DNA from: Chitinophaga pinensis
GTDB taxonomy: Bacteria > Bacteroidota > Bacteroidia > Chitinophagales > Chitinophagaceae
Direction: 5' to 3'
Assembly (NCBI GenBank): GCA_945862385.1
Contig: CAMAXV010000005.1
Coordinates: 98,202-162,201, forward strand
DNA: 64,000 nt
In this document: positions 27,527-37,321 of the stretch, piece by piece
Position numbering within the stretch: position 1 is the first letter of the stretch
How the letters are laid out: each line of letters opens with the position of its first letter
Made by a program: the position numbers and the translations under genes
Notes under the pieces: generated by a model
What the model was told of the DNA's origin: nothing
Database searches by the model: none
The model's input: the letters and a program-made list of their open reading frames with translations, nothing else

Positions 27527-28786
27527 TCAGATTTCTCTAGTTTCATATTCATAAACCTCCCTGGAAAATGCTTTTTCCATCTGGTTTCTGTCGAATGCTT
27601 TTTCCTGATTTGCCAGAAAAATTGTGGCAACACCATTGCCAATGAAGTTGGTAATAGCTCTTGCCTCAGACATGAACTTATCAACGCCCAGCAACAGGGC
27701 CAGTCCCTCAACCGGTATTACATGCACTGCTGAAAGCGTTGATGCCAGCACAATGAAACCACTCCCTGTAACACCAGCTGCCCCTTTTGATGTTACCATC
27801 AAAATACCGATGATCGTCAGCATCTGGGCAAAAGAGAGATCAACATGAAATACCTGTGCTAGAAAGATGATGGCCATAGACAGGTAAATGGTTGTACCAT
27901 CCAGGTTGAACGAGTATCCCGCTGGAACAACCAATCCCACAACTGGCTTTGCGCATCCCATTTTCTCCAGTTTTTCCATCAGCGATGGTAGGGCTGCTTC
28001 AGATGATGAAGTGCCTAGCACAATCAGTAATTCTTCCTTGATGTAATTGAGAAACTTGAGTAAACTGATTTGATAATAACGCAAGATCATGCCCAGAATG
28101 GCAAACACAAAGACAGCCATGGTAATGTAAACTGTCAGCATCAGTTTTCCCAGCGGAACCAAGGTGGCAATACCATATTTTCCAATGGTGAAAGCCATTC
28201 CCCCGAATGCACCAACAGGAGCAAACAACATCACAAAATGTAAAGCTTTGAAGATGTAACGTGAAGCAAACTGAAGCGGTCGGATAACTTTATCTTTTCC
28301 GCTGTATTTGCTGAGCACTATGCCAGTAATGATGGAAACAAGCAGAACCTGAATAGTTACATTATCACTGAGGAATTTTAACCAGGAAAACGACTGGGCT
28401 CCAGATGTGAATTTTGAAATATCACCCCCTTTAACAGCATCTGTATTTACTCCTGCACCGGGTTGGATGAAATGTGCCACTAAGATGCCAATCAGCAAAG
28501 CTAGGGTAGTGACGATTTCAAAATAGAGAATGGCTTTACCACCTACTCGACCTACCTTTTTCAGGTCGTTCATGCCGCTGATGCCGAGGGTAATGGTCAG
28601 GAAGATGATCGGACTGATAAACCACTTGATTACGGTGATGAAGTGTTTGCCCAGGGGTTCCATCTGTATTCCCATTGCAGGCCGAAAATGTCCCAGCAGC
28701 GCGCCAGCAGTGATCGCTATCAGTACCCAGAAGGTGAGGTTTGTAACTATTTTTTTCAAGTATAAATTATTTAAAATGCGATTCAC
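27527..28786 (-). CDS. Dicarboxylate/amino acid:cation symporter (DctA/GltP family)
   Basis: A 419-residue inner-membrane transporter with eight helices and two re-entrant loops. The family signature GYSFNLDGTTIYLSMAIIFLAQ and the serine-rich loop LGTSSSEAALPSL are present, with VTSKGAAGVTGSGFIVLASTL near residue 340. It takes up C4-dicarboxylates or acidic amino acids with Na+ or H+. The start appears to be GTG at 28786, as no nearby in-frame ATG precedes the first helix. It is convergent with the YkuK-like gene. Confidence 0.9.
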   Translation of the reverse strand: MNRILNNLYLKKIVTNLTFWVLIAITAGALLGHFRPAMGIQMEPLGKHFITVIKWFISPIIFLTITLGISGMNDLKKVGRVGGKAILYFEIVTTLALLIGILVAHFIQPGAGVNTDAVKGGDISKFTSGAQSFSWLKFLSDNVTIQVLLVSIITGIVLSKYSGKDKVIRPLQFASRYIFKALHFVMLFAPVGAFGGMAFTIGKYGIATLVPLGKLMLTVYITMAVFVFAILGMILRYYQISLLKFLNYIKEELLIVLGTSSSEAALPSLMEKLEKMGCAKPVVGLVVPAGYSFNLDGTTIYLSMAIIFLAQVFHVDLSFAQMLTIIGILMVTSKGAAGVTGSGFIVLASTLSAVHVIPVEGLALLLGVDKFMSEARAITNFIGNGVATIFLANQEKAFDRNQMEKAFSREVYEYETREI

Positions 28787-28837
28787 AAAGGTTGTTAAAG
28801 ATAATACTTCAATGCATTGATTCCGCTTTCGCTGTAC

Positions 28838-28845
28838 TACTTTTG
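28838..28845 (+). promoter_or_regulatory. -7 box implying a leaderless glycosyltransferase mRNA
   Basis: TACTTTTG fits TAnnTTTG and ends only 4 bases before the ATG at 28850. A TTG at 28817 is suitably placed as a -33 element. Transcription would begin at or next to the start codon. Confidence 0.45.
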
Positions 28846-28849
28846 CTGG

Positions 28850-29722
28850 ATGAAAATTTCCGGTTTCACGATTATACGCAATGCCATCATCAATGATTAT
28901 CCGGCAGTGGAAGCCATCACTTCCATTTTACCTGTTGTGGATGAAATGGTAGTTGCCGTAGGTAAAAGTGATGATGATACATTGGGTCTCATTCGGGGAA
29001 TCGGATCAGGTAAAATCAGGATTGTTGAAACGGAGTGGGACCTCTCACAATTGCAGGGCGGAAGGGTAATGGCCATTGAAACAGATAAAGCTTTTCAGTC
29101 TATAGCACCAGACAGCGACTGGGGCTTTTATATCCAGTGTGATGAAGTGGTACATGAGCATTATCATGGTGCTATTAGGAGGGCATGCGAACAGTATCTC
29201 CATGATAAGCAGGTATTGGGTCTTGTATTCGGGTACCTCCATTTTTACGGCACTTATGATTACGTGGGAGATAGCAGGAGATGGTATAACCGCGAAATCA
29301 GGATCATCAGAAATGATCAACGGATTCATTCATTTAAAGATGCGCAGGGATTCAGAATGGGAGTCAAAGACAGGCTTCCATCCAAGTTGATTGATGCACA
29401 GGTCTATCACTATGGCTGGGTGAAATCTCCCGAGAAGATGGACAGAAAACTGCGGACACTCAGCAAAAACTGGATGGGTAAATCCATGAAGGCAGCACTT
29501 GATGCCAGGGAAACAGTTTTTAATTATGATGATTTCGATTCACTCGCAAAGTTTTCAGGCACACATCCGGAAGTCATGCAGCAAAGGATTGCAGCAAAGA
29601 ACTGGCAGGTAGACATAGACATCAGCAGGAAGCGGTTTAGTATGAAAAAGAGAATCATGTACTGGCTTGAGAAACTGACCGGAAAGCGGTTTTTTGCCTT
29701 CCGCAATTACAGGCTTATCTGA
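28850..29722 (+). CDS. Glycosyltransferase family 2-like protein
   Basis: A 290-residue soluble protein with a GT-A-like N terminus: KISGFTIIRNAIINDYPAVEAITSILPVVDEMVVAVGKSDD. The later WGFYIQCDEVVHE holds a DxE in the place of the DxD metal motif. It probably transfers sugar to an envelope or capsular glycan, but the specificity is unknown. The ATG at 28850 is preferred to an upstream TTG because homology begins at KISGFT and a -7 box lies just before it. It stands alone between the symporter and the LVIVD lipoprotein gene. Confidence 0.75.
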   Translation: MKISGFTIIRNAIINDYPAVEAITSILPVVDEMVVAVGKSDDDTLGLIRGIGSGKIRIVETEWDLSQLQGGRVMAIETDKAFQSIAPDSDWGFYIQCDEVVHEHYHGAIRRACEQYLHDKQVLGLVFGYLHFYGTYDYVGDSRRWYNREIRIIRNDQRIHSFKDAQGFRMGVKDRLPSKLIDAQVYHYGWVKSPEKMDRKLRTLSKNWMGKSMKAALDARETVFNYDDFDSLAKFSGTHPEVMQQRIAAKNWQVDIDISRKRFSMKKRIMYWLEKLTGKRFFAFRNYRLI

Positions 29723-29755
29723 GGTAACCTGTGCTTGTAGTAACCGTTTATCCTG

Positions 29756-29792
29756 TTTTTTGCAGGATATGCAACCTTTTCAGGAACTTTGC
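29756..29792 (+). promoter_or_regulatory. Candidate promoter for the LVIVD lipoprotein gene
   Basis: A TTTTTTG element (29756-29762) and GAACTTTG (7 of 8 to TAnnTTTG, 29784-29791) are about 21 bases apart, close to Bacteroidota spacing, and 24 bases before the ATG. Confidence 0.35.
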
Positions 29793-29815
29793 AGTCATAA
29801 AAGAAAAGAAGTACT

Positions 29816-31048
29816 ATGAAACGTATACTGGGTATCTCTCTGCTCATTGCCTTGTTTTTTCAGTCTTGCCTGAAAGATAATGTTGCCCGAAAAACAACAA
29901 TCTATAAGCCTGTTTACAAGACCAAGGAGGAAGTAAAGGCTAACATCAAAAGCAGTTTACCACTTGAACTTGTGGCCCCCGGTAAGATATTTTATAAGGA
30001 TGGCTTCGCATTTCTCAATGAATTGTATAAAGGTGTGCATATCATCGATATCCGCAATGTGGCATCACCTAAGAATGTAGCCTTTGTGAATATCCCCGGA
30101 GCTGTAGATATGGCTGTGAGGGGAAATATCCTCTATGCTGATATGTACACAGACCTTGTTGCAGTAGATATCAGTAATCCGCAACAGGTAAAGCTTCAGC
30201 AAGTGATTACTGGTGTTTTTCCACAACGGTACTATCCGAATTTCGACAATGATACGGGTAAAATCATCGTGGATTGGCAGCCGGTTGATACGGTACTCCA
30301 AGAGGGAGAATATTTTGGATGGGGCATCAGAAGAGAAGATATGATGTTTGCTACGCCAGCCACTGCAGCGGGGAGTGTAAGCAACGGAACAGGCGGCAGT
30401 ATGGCCAGGTTTGGACTCCGCGAAGACAGGCTATATACGGTAGACAATACAGACCTGAGGGTATTCGATGTTTCAGTTCCGGAAAAACCAGCCTATATCA
30501 GGAATGTGCCTACAGGAAACTGGGGAATTGAAACAATATTTCCTTTTGGCAATAACCTGTTTATTGGCTCAATGACAGGTATGTTCATATATGATGTTAC
30601 CTCCAAAGATCAACCCAAACAAGTGGGGACATTTACACATGCACGGGTTTGTGATCCAGTTATCAGTGATGGTAAACATGCTTTCGTTACACTCCGCAAT
30701 GGCACACAGTGTCAGGGTTTCATCAACCAGCTGGACGTAGTTGATATTGCTGATCTTACCAAACCCAAGCTGTTGAAATCTTATCCGCTCACCAATCCGC
30801 ATGGTTTATCAAAGGTTGGAGATATACTCCTGATTTGCGATGGTGCGGATGGTGTAAAAGTTTTCAATGCAGCAGATGTAAATAATATCAGACAGCTTGG
30901 TCACCTTAAAGGCATGAATGCCTATGATGTGATTGGGCTTGGATCAATAGCGATTGTTTCTGCTGCTGATGCCTTGTACCTCATTGACTTCAGTGACCCT
31001 GCGAAACCTGTGGTCAAATCCTCCATCACTATTAACTCAGACAAATGA
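29816..31048 (+). CDS. LVIVD-repeat surface lipoprotein
   Basis: A 410-residue lipoprotein (signal with lipobox FQSC, Cys18). The body consists of repeated beta-propeller-like LVIVD units: HIIDIRNVASPKNVAFVN, LVAVDISNPQQVKL, LRVFDVSVPEKPAYIRN, MFIYDVTSKDQPKQVG, LDVVDIADLTKPKLLK, and LYLIDFSDPAKPVV. Such proteins occur on the outside of many Bacteroidota cells and in archaea; their ligand is unknown. The stop overlaps the start of the next gene by ATGA, so the two proteins are likely made together. Confidence 0.85.
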   Translation: MKRILGISLLIALFFQSCLKDNVARKTTIYKPVYKTKEEVKANIKSSLPLELVAPGKIFYKDGFAFLNELYKGVHIIDIRNVASPKNVAFVNIPGAVDMAVRGNILYADMYTDLVAVDISNPQQVKLQQVITGVFPQRYYPNFDNDTGKIIVDWQPVDTVLQEGEYFGWGIRREDMMFATPATAAGSVSNGTGGSMARFGLREDRLYTVDNTDLRVFDVSVPEKPAYIRNVPTGNWGIETIFPFGNNLFIGSMTGMFIYDVTSKDQPKQVGTFTHARVCDPVISDGKHAFVTLRNGTQCQGFINQLDVVDIADLTKPKLLKSYPLTNPHGLSKVGDILLICDGADGVKVFNAADVNNIRQLGHLKGMNAYDVIGLGSIAIVSAADALYLIDFSDPAKPVVKSSITINSDK

Positions 31049-31608
31049 TCAGGTACTTATTGCTGGCATCTTTTGTATTGAAATTCAGCATTGGAGAAGC
31101 TCAGGTGAAGACATTGAAACCCTGGCTGATGCCCGAAATGGGTTTGCAGATTGGTGCCACAGAACCCTCGGGAGATCTGCGCTTGCAGGGTGGCATAAAG
31201 CACCAGAACTGGTTTTATGGTGTAGGGGCTGCCGTCGATTTTTACCGCTTCAGGTCGTATCCCGTTTACCTCCATGTGCAAAGGGTTTTTAGTTTCAGGG
31301 GAACATCTCCTTTTCTGACAGCCTCAGCAGGCTACAATTTTAAACAATCTTCAGATACTGTTCCAACCTGGATAGGCTCCAGAGTTTATGAGCGTACCGG
31401 AGGATATTATGCTGAGTTGGGTGGTGGATTTATCTTTAAAGTGTTTAAAAAGGAAAGACTTCAGCTTTCTGTAGTTAAAAACATCAAACAGGTGAAAGAA
31501 AGTTATGATATTGATTACTGGATGGGGCCTGGACAGAGCCGCTCAGCCCGGTCAACAGATTTATATACCATGCACAGAGTAGCAGTCCGCATAGGCTGGA
31601 AGTTTTAA
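31045..31608 (+). CDS. Hypothetical secreted beta-barrel-like protein
   Basis: A 187-residue protein with a weak signal peptide (LLLASFVLKFSIGEAQ) and alternating beta-strand sequence ending RVAVRIGWKF. The terminal aromatic residue and strand pattern suggest a small outer-membrane barrel. No family was recognised. It is translationally coupled (4-base overlap) to the LVIVD lipoprotein, which suggests that the two act together at the cell surface. A terminator follows at 31635-31669. Confidence 0.65.
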   Translation: MIRYLLLASFVLKFSIGEAQVKTLKPWLMPEMGLQIGATEPSGDLRLQGGIKHQNWFYGVGAAVDFYRFRSYPVYLHVQRVFSFRGTSPFLTASAGYNFKQSSDTVPTWIGSRVYERTGGYYAELGGGFIFKVFKKERLQLSVVKNIKQVKESYDIDYWMGPGQSRSARSTDLYTMHRVAVRIGWKF

Positions 31609-31634
31609 AGCAATTCAATTTAAATAATACCAAC

Positions 31635-31669
31635 AAAAAAGCCGGTTACGCATTGTAATCGGCTTTTTT
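31635..31669. terminator. Bidirectional terminator
   Basis: A 9-bp stem GCCGGTTAC/GTAATCGGC (one G-T pair) with loop GCATT, six A residues before it and six T residues after it. It ends the LVIVD operon on the plus strand and the SusC/SusD/DUF4397 operon on the minus strand. Confidence 0.85.
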
Positions 31670-31704
31670 GTTGCGGTTAATCTTTACCGCTCATTATGTA
31701 TGGT

Positions 31705-32448
31705 TTAAAAACTGAGGAAAGATGTCAGTGTCCTTGCTGCTGTGCCGGATGTAACCCGGTAGCTGCCACGGAATATCACTGTATAGCTTCTTTTCGCTGT
31801 TGGTAATAAACCATTCAGTTGCGTAAGATTTGTTGTAGTACCTGTAGGTCTAACAAAAAGCGTATCACTTAACGCAGAAGCATAAGGGATGAAATCTGTT
31901 ACTGTTGTAGTACTGATGTTGGTGAAGATATTTGCTTTCCTTTTGACTGAATAAATATCTACATTCGGAATAGCGGTTGAGCTGTAAGGAAAGTTAGCAA
32001 ATCTAATTCTTGCTGTGGTATCACCAAATTGCTGGATATTATCAAGTACTACCTTGCGCTTTGGAAAGTTCAGTGAGTCGTATGCAAAAACGGTGTAGTA
32101 TTTTCCTTTTTCCAGCTCAGCAAAGAAATTCAGTGGAACCTGTGTTGTTGGTACAAGCGTATCACGCATAACAAGGTTAACAGATCCCGGATTCAGTGCA
32201 GTGTAAGATGGAGATAATGCAGGAAATACCCCACCATAGGTAACAGTGGCACCATTCAGTGGTACCAGTTCAGTGTAAATGAATGTTCTGTTTGAATTAA
32301 CAATACCATTGTAAAACTTTACATTGGCTTTGTTACTCAGGTCGGTTACTACCGGAGCTATGCTTTGGTAGTCCTTTTTACAGGAAACCACCAAAGCAAC
32401 GAGTACAAGCAGTGACGTGAGTTTTTGTATGAGATTTAATTTTTTCAT
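31705..32448 (-). CDS. DUF4397 domain lipoprotein
   Basis: A 247-residue lipoprotein started at the ATG at 32448 (MKKLNLIQKL), which gives a signal peptide with lipobox VVSC. The body resembles DUF4397 proteins: ANVKFYNGIVNSNRTFIY, YTVFAYDSLN, ARIRFANFPYSS and a C-terminal SYTVIFRGSYRVTSG. The function is unknown; the domain is Ig-like and often found on surface proteins. It is the last gene of the minus-strand SusC-SusD operon, 20 bases after SusD. Confidence 0.75.
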   Translation of the reverse strand: MKKLNLIQKLTSLLVLVALVVSCKKDYQSIAPVVTDLSNKANVKFYNGIVNSNRTFIYTELVPLNGATVTYGGVFPALSPSYTALNPGSVNLVMRDTLVPTTQVPLNFFAELEKGKYYTVFAYDSLNFPKRKVVLDNIQQFGDTTARIRFANFPYSSTAIPNVDIYSVKRKANIFTNISTTTVTDFIPYASALSDTLFVRPTGTTTNLTQLNGLLPTAKRSYTVIFRGSYRVTSGTAARTLTSFLSF

Positions 32449-32468
32449 GAGCTTTGATTTCTGGTTGT

Positions 32469-34094
32469 TTATTTCAGTGAGAACCATTGTTCCTTGGTGT
32501 TATAGTCCAATGCAATAGCACCAAGCCTGGTTAACTCAGCTACATTGTAGAGGTATTCTGAATTGTAACGTGGTCTGGCTCTGTAAGTGTACTTTCCACT
32601 GTTGTTGATGAACAGGTCTGTGCCGGTGGGCAGCACCAGGTCTGCATATACCTGACCGCCTTTTGGATCCTGATCCACGTAGTGAAACCTTCTCATATCC
32701 ACCCATGTCTCCATCATGCCATAACCATAAAGTGCAATGTATTTTTGCAGCATGATGTGGCTCAACGAAAGTGTTGCTGCATCAGGAACAATAGCAGCAT
32801 TGGCAAGAAAGGCCGCTTTGGTGGCAGGGGTTATGACTTTATCTACAGGAACGCCTGAATTGTATTCACTTGTCAAAAGATCAAAGTTCAAGCTGATACC
32901 ATCAATATAGGCAGTCCTGGCCGCATTGGCATCACCCTTTCTCAGGTATGCCTCAGCGAGCATAAATTTAACTTCACTCGCTGTTATTATGGGGAATGGT
33001 GCACCATTTTTAAAAATATATTTGCAATTGGCATCGCTTGTTGGCGCTGTTGCTGTGCCAAAAGGTTGTCCCCAAAAGCTTCGAGGCTGGTCATTGGCAG
33101 CCAGTCCGCTACTTCCCTTGTTCGGTTTAATGCCTCTGATGGTTGCATTCGTATTTTCCCTGAGCAAATACCACGCACGGGGATCAGCAGTTCCTGAAAA
33201 TCTGCTGTTAAGTCCATTCATCAGGTTAGCGATGTACTCCGTTTGACGCAATGTGCCAACGTTGTTCCGGAACGGACCATAAAAGTTTGATGTTCCTGTG
33301 ATCCCGGTGTTGGCAAATTTTGCTGTTGCATTCTCTGCATTGGTATTGATACCCAGTTGTGCATACCTGATTACAGAATCAGCATTGTAGGTAGACTTGT
33401 TACTCAGGTGGCTGAATGAGCGGGCAAGAACAGTGTACGCAAATTTCTTCCACTTGTTGACATCGCCATTGTAGAAATAGGCATCTCCTTTTGCAAGGTT
33501 AGCCTGACTGGCCTGTCCGCCTGTTTTTTCAAGATAAGCTATGGCCCTGTGTGCAATGGCACGAACCGAGTCATAAACTTCTTCCTGTGTATCGTATTTA
33601 AAAACGAGCTGATCAGGTCTGAAGGCTTCTTTCAGGATAACTTCTCCGTACATATTGGTCAGTTGAAGCCAGCTCCATGCACGAATGGCATAACCAACAC
33701 CCGCATAATCCCATTTTTCTTCTTCAATACCCCATTTCACCATTTTGTTCAGGTTTTCACCCATACCAAAATAATGCATGGCCCATACAGATCCAAGGAT
33801 ATCACTTGCACCGGTAGCGCCACCCATCTGGTCATACTGGTTACCGGCAGAATTGGTAGCCCAGAATTGAACATAGCGACCTATATACAATCCGTCGTTT
33901 GCTGTTCCATAAGCACTGCCTGCTGCAGCTGAACTTCCCACGAAATTACCGATGATGCCGGGTAAAAGTCTTTCTACCGGCACACGGACACTCGCATTCG
34001 GATTGGCAAATGCCTCATCGATCTTTTTTTCACATCCGGTCAGCGCCAGTAAAATGGCTACTGCAGTGAGATGAAATATATTATTCTTTTTCAT
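32469..34094 (-). CDS. SusD/RagB family nutrient-binding lipoprotein
   Basis: A 541-residue lipoprotein of the SusD-like type with lipobox LTGC (ATG at 34094 preferred to a GTG five codons upstream). The features AIRAWSWLQLTNMYGEVIL, KKFAYTVLARSFSHLSNK, ITASEVKFMLAEAYLRKGDANAARTAYIDGI and YGMMETWVDMRRFHY mark the family. It partners the SusC encoded 20 bases upstream and is followed by the DUF4397 lipoprotein. The substrate is unknown; a decayed GH3 gene upstream hints at a glycoside. Confidence 0.92.
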   Translation of the reverse strand: MKKNNIFHLTAVAILLALTGCEKKIDEAFANPNASVRVPVERLLPGIIGNFVGSSAAAGSAYGTANDGLYIGRYVQFWATNSAGNQYDQMGGATGASDILGSVWAMHYFGMGENLNKMVKWGIEEEKWDYAGVGYAIRAWSWLQLTNMYGEVILKEAFRPDQLVFKYDTQEEVYDSVRAIAHRAIAYLEKTGGQASQANLAKGDAYFYNGDVNKWKKFAYTVLARSFSHLSNKSTYNADSVIRYAQLGINTNAENATAKFANTGITGTSNFYGPFRNNVGTLRQTEYIANLMNGLNSRFSGTADPRAWYLLRENTNATIRGIKPNKGSSGLAANDQPRSFWGQPFGTATAPTSDANCKYIFKNGAPFPIITASEVKFMLAEAYLRKGDANAARTAYIDGISLNFDLLTSEYNSGVPVDKVITPATKAAFLANAAIVPDAATLSLSHIMLQKYIALYGYGMMETWVDMRRFHYVDQDPKGGQVYADLVLPTGTDLFINNSGKYTYRARPRYNSEYLYNVAELTRLGAIALDYNTKEQWFSLK

Positions 34095-34114
34095 GATCTT
34101 TTTTTTCACGTTGA

Positions 34115-37100
34115 TTAGAATGAAGCTTTAACACCCAAATTGAGACTCACTGGAGCAGGCATGGTGCCGTAATCGAAGCCAAACCCACCAACACCCCTGG
34201 AACCGGCTGTGTTGCCATTTACTGCTGGATCTGCTCCTGTATAATTTGTAATCAGAATAAGGTCGTTTGCTGTTGCAAAAAACTCAACTGTCCTGATCCA
34301 GCCATGATCCCTGAATGGTGATTTACGCAATGCATAACTCAATGTCAGGTCTCTCAGACGCAACCAGTTAACATCCTTCTCAATGAAGTCTTCTTCCGGC
34401 ATGTTGGTATAATAAGCATCATTGTATGCAGGAACAACAACAATGGTATTAGGTGTTGGGTAGCTTGTGTTTTGCTTGCCATCTTTCAATACACCTTTAA
34501 CAACCCTTGGTGTAAAGCGATCAGCAGTCAGCTGGCTTCTCCCTGTACCAGTGAGAAAGCGGTGTGTGCCATTGAAGATATCTCCTCCAACTTTGAGGTC
34601 CCAAAGGAAGTTAAGCCTGAACCTGTTGAAGCGGAATGCGTTGTTGATACCCATGGTGAAATCCGGATTCCTATCACCACGGATTTTGAAAACCTGCTCC
34701 ACTACGGGCAAGCCATTTGCTGGATTTATGAGGATGTCACCATTCAGGTTACGCTCATAGCCATAGCCTGTAATAGATGTGGTTGGTCCGCCCAGTACGA
34801 GTCCACCTCTGGCATTGCCATACAACCAGGTGTCTGCTATATAGTATTCAGCAACATTCTTTGGCATGTCAATTACCTTGTTCCACATCTTGTTGAAGTT
34901 CACCTGCAGGTTCCAGCTGAATTTGGCTTTGTTGATGATACCGGAGCTCAGGGTAATTTCAACACCCTGATTCCTTGTGCTTGCTGCATTCTGTGTATTT
35001 AATACAAAACCTGTGCCATAGCTGAGGCGGAAGTTTTCGATTATCTGACCCTTGTTGAGTGTGTTGTAATAAGTTGCATCAAGGTTCAGTTTGTTTCCAA
35101 AGAAGCGCATTTCTGTGCCTATCTCGTAAGTACTTTGTCTTTCCGGAGCAAGTTCGGGATTGGCATTGGTAAATCCATAAGAGAAACCGCTTCCGCTGGC
35201 AAAGTTGTTTACAAAAACCGACTGTGTGGAATAAGGCGTATTCAGTCTTGCCGTGCTTGCCAGTGAAGTTCTGATCTTCCAGTAGCTTAAGATGTTGTTA
35301 TTCTTAAGTTCTTTGATGATGTCGCTGGGTATGATACTCAAACTACCACCCGGATAATCATAGTTTCTGTTTTTCAATGGAAGTGTGGACGCTGATTCAA
35401 ACCTGTGCGTGTAGTTCAGAAAAACTACATTTTTGTAGCTTACAGCAGCTTCACCAAAATAAGCAAGCTGACGAAGGATCTGTTTATTGTATTCGCCAAA
35501 ATAATTACGAAGTAGCCTTACCCTAGAGGCTGGTCTCGTTGTTGAACTGTCGAAACTTTCAGTAGAAGAAAGGGTATTTCCCGTTATCGCATACATCTGC
35601 GTCTGGTAATCCTGCCACATGGTACCGCCCATCACCCTGAAATTGAAGTCGCCTACTTTTTTGCGCGCAGTAGCGGTAATGGTGTGGTTATAGCCATTGT
35701 ATTTACGCCAGAAATTATCCAATGTACCCTGCAATGCGGCACTCAGGTAATAACTTTTGGGGTGATAGCGCATGTAGCCATCAATGTTGTAGGCATCATA
35801 TCCAAAACGGCCCTGAACAGAAAGCCAGCTGGTGGGATTGATGTTGATGCCAAGCGAGGTAGTAGCACGCGTAGTTACATCTTTGGCCACGTTGTTATAA
35901 ACGTTGAAGAATGGATTGTCATAATCCGCATTAGGGTTGCTGTTAAAAAGCGGCAGCTTGTCGCCTGTTACAGGATCTTCATAACTCAACACGTTGTTTC
36001 TGTTCGGCCATATCAACAAGCTCAACAAGTAACCACCGGCACTGCGAAGTACTTTATTGTTCTCGCTTTTGGTGAGTGCCACTGAAGGCGTAATCTCCAC
36101 ATACTTACCAATTTTGGTAGTATTGGAAACCCGCAGGTTATAGCGCTTGAAATCGTTATTGGGAACAACTCCCTGCTGATCAAATATTGAACCTGAAACG
36201 CGGAAGAATGATTTTCCAAATCCGAAATCCATACCCACATTGTGCGTTTGTGCCATACCGGTTCTGAAGAATAAACCTACATTATCCCACAAGGTCTCAT
36301 TGCCGGTGTATTCCGGACCAAAATACCTGAAGATACTGGAAGGAACACCATTGGTTCCGTTAGAGTAACGATCGATGGTTTCAGGCACACGTGTCAGTTT
36401 CGAGATACGGTAACTGTTATCGTATTGCATCTGGAACTTGGTGGTAGTAGCCTTCTTGGTGGTAATGATGATGGCACCGGAGCTGGCCTGACTGCCGTAA
36501 AGTGCAGTTGCTTCCGGACCTTTCAATACTGTTACAGAAGCAATATCATTGGGGTTGATGTCTGCAATCCTGTTCTGGTAGTCACTATTCCTGTTGGGCC
36601 TGTCTGATGCCAGACCTATACCCCTGCCACCGTCTGATGTTTCATCAACAGTCTGGTTATCAACAACAATACCATCCACTACAAATAACGGCTGGTTATT
36701 CATGGAAAGGGAGTTGAAGCCGCGAAGTACAATGGATGACGAAGCGCCGGCAACACCACTTGTAGGATTGATGGTCAAACCAGCTACACGTCCGGCAAGA
36801 CCATTGATGAAGTTTTCTCTTTGTGTTTCCTTGACATCATCACCATCAACTTTTTGAACTGAGTAGCCCAGTTCCCTGGGGTTGCGTTTGATGTCGAGTG
36901 CTACAACAACACTTTCCAGTGTGGATTCATCCTGTTGCAGTCTTACATTCAGGTTGGTGCTGTTTGCGATTTTAATGTCGCTGGTTTTGTAGCCAATTGA
37001 GCTGATGACCAGCGTTTCACCTTTGTAGGCACTGATGGCGAATTCACCTTTGGCATCAGTTTGGGTGAAGCGGGTGCTTCCGTTAATGCCAACATTGGCA

Positions 37101-37222
37101 TTGACTACGGGCTGGTTGTTTGGACCAGTAACCTTACCCCTGATAATGGACTGTGCCAGCACCTGCGTGCAGGTCATGAGCAGCAGCGCTACCAATGGCA
37201 AGAGTGTTCTTAATTTTCTCAT
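34115..37222 (-). CDS. SusC/RagA family TonB-linked outer membrane transporter
   Basis: A 1035-residue receptor. The start is the ATG at 37222 (MRKLRTLLPLVALLLM), giving a signal peptide ending VLAQS. The frame is open for another 290 codons upstream, but that part is a GH3 remnant plus spacer, not SusC. Domains are the carboxypeptidase-regulatory fold (GKVTGPNNQPVVNANVGING), the plug with QPLFVVDGIVVDNQ and GPEATALYGSQASSGAIIITTK, and the barrel ending LGVKASF. It works with the downstream SusD. The TonB box is less standard than in the copy at 18216. Confidence 0.93.
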   Translation of the reverse strand: MRKLRTLLPLVALLLMTCTQVLAQSIIRGKVTGPNNQPVVNANVGINGSTRFTQTDAKGEFAISAYKGETLVISSIGYKTSDIKIANSTNLNVRLQQDESTLESVVVALDIKRNPRELGYSVQKVDGDDVKETQRENFINGLAGRVAGLTINPTSGVAGASSSIVLRGFNSLSMNNQPLFVVDGIVVDNQTVDETSDGGRGIGLASDRPNRNSDYQNRIADINPNDIASVTVLKGPEATALYGSQASSGAIIITTKKATTTKFQMQYDNSYRISKLTRVPETIDRYSNGTNGVPSSIFRYFGPEYTGNETLWDNVGLFFRTGMAQTHNVGMDFGFGKSFFRVSGSIFDQQGVVPNNDFKRYNLRVSNTTKIGKYVEITPSVALTKSENNKVLRSAGGYLLSLLIWPNRNNVLSYEDPVTGDKLPLFNSNPNADYDNPFFNVYNNVAKDVTTRATTSLGININPTSWLSVQGRFGYDAYNIDGYMRYHPKSYYLSAALQGTLDNFWRKYNGYNHTITATARKKVGDFNFRVMGGTMWQDYQTQMYAITGNTLSSTESFDSSTTRPASRVRLLRNYFGEYNKQILRQLAYFGEAAVSYKNVVFLNYTHRFESASTLPLKNRNYDYPGGSLSIIPSDIIKELKNNNILSYWKIRTSLASTARLNTPYSTQSVFVNNFASGSGFSYGFTNANPELAPERQSTYEIGTEMRFFGNKLNLDATYYNTLNKGQIIENFRLSYGTGFVLNTQNAASTRNQGVEITLSSGIINKAKFSWNLQVNFNKMWNKVIDMPKNVAEYYIADTWLYGNARGGLVLGGPTTSITGYGYERNLNGDILINPANGLPVVEQVFKIRGDRNPDFTMGINNAFRFNRFRLNFLWDLKVGGDIFNGTHRFLTGTGRSQLTADRFTPRVVKGVLKDGKQNTSYPTPNTIVVVPAYNDAYYTNMPEEDFIEKDVNWLRLRDLTLSYALRKSPFRDHGWIRTVEFFATANDLILITNYTGADPAVNGNTAGSRGVGGFGFDYGTMPAPVSLNLGVKASF

Positions 37223-37321
37223 AAAGGTTCTTGTTTGCTGTTTGTTTTTAAAACGAAAAATGCTCCCTGACAGGATATAATCCACAGGCAGCAGTCTTTC
37301 ACATACTAAAGGTAGTAATTT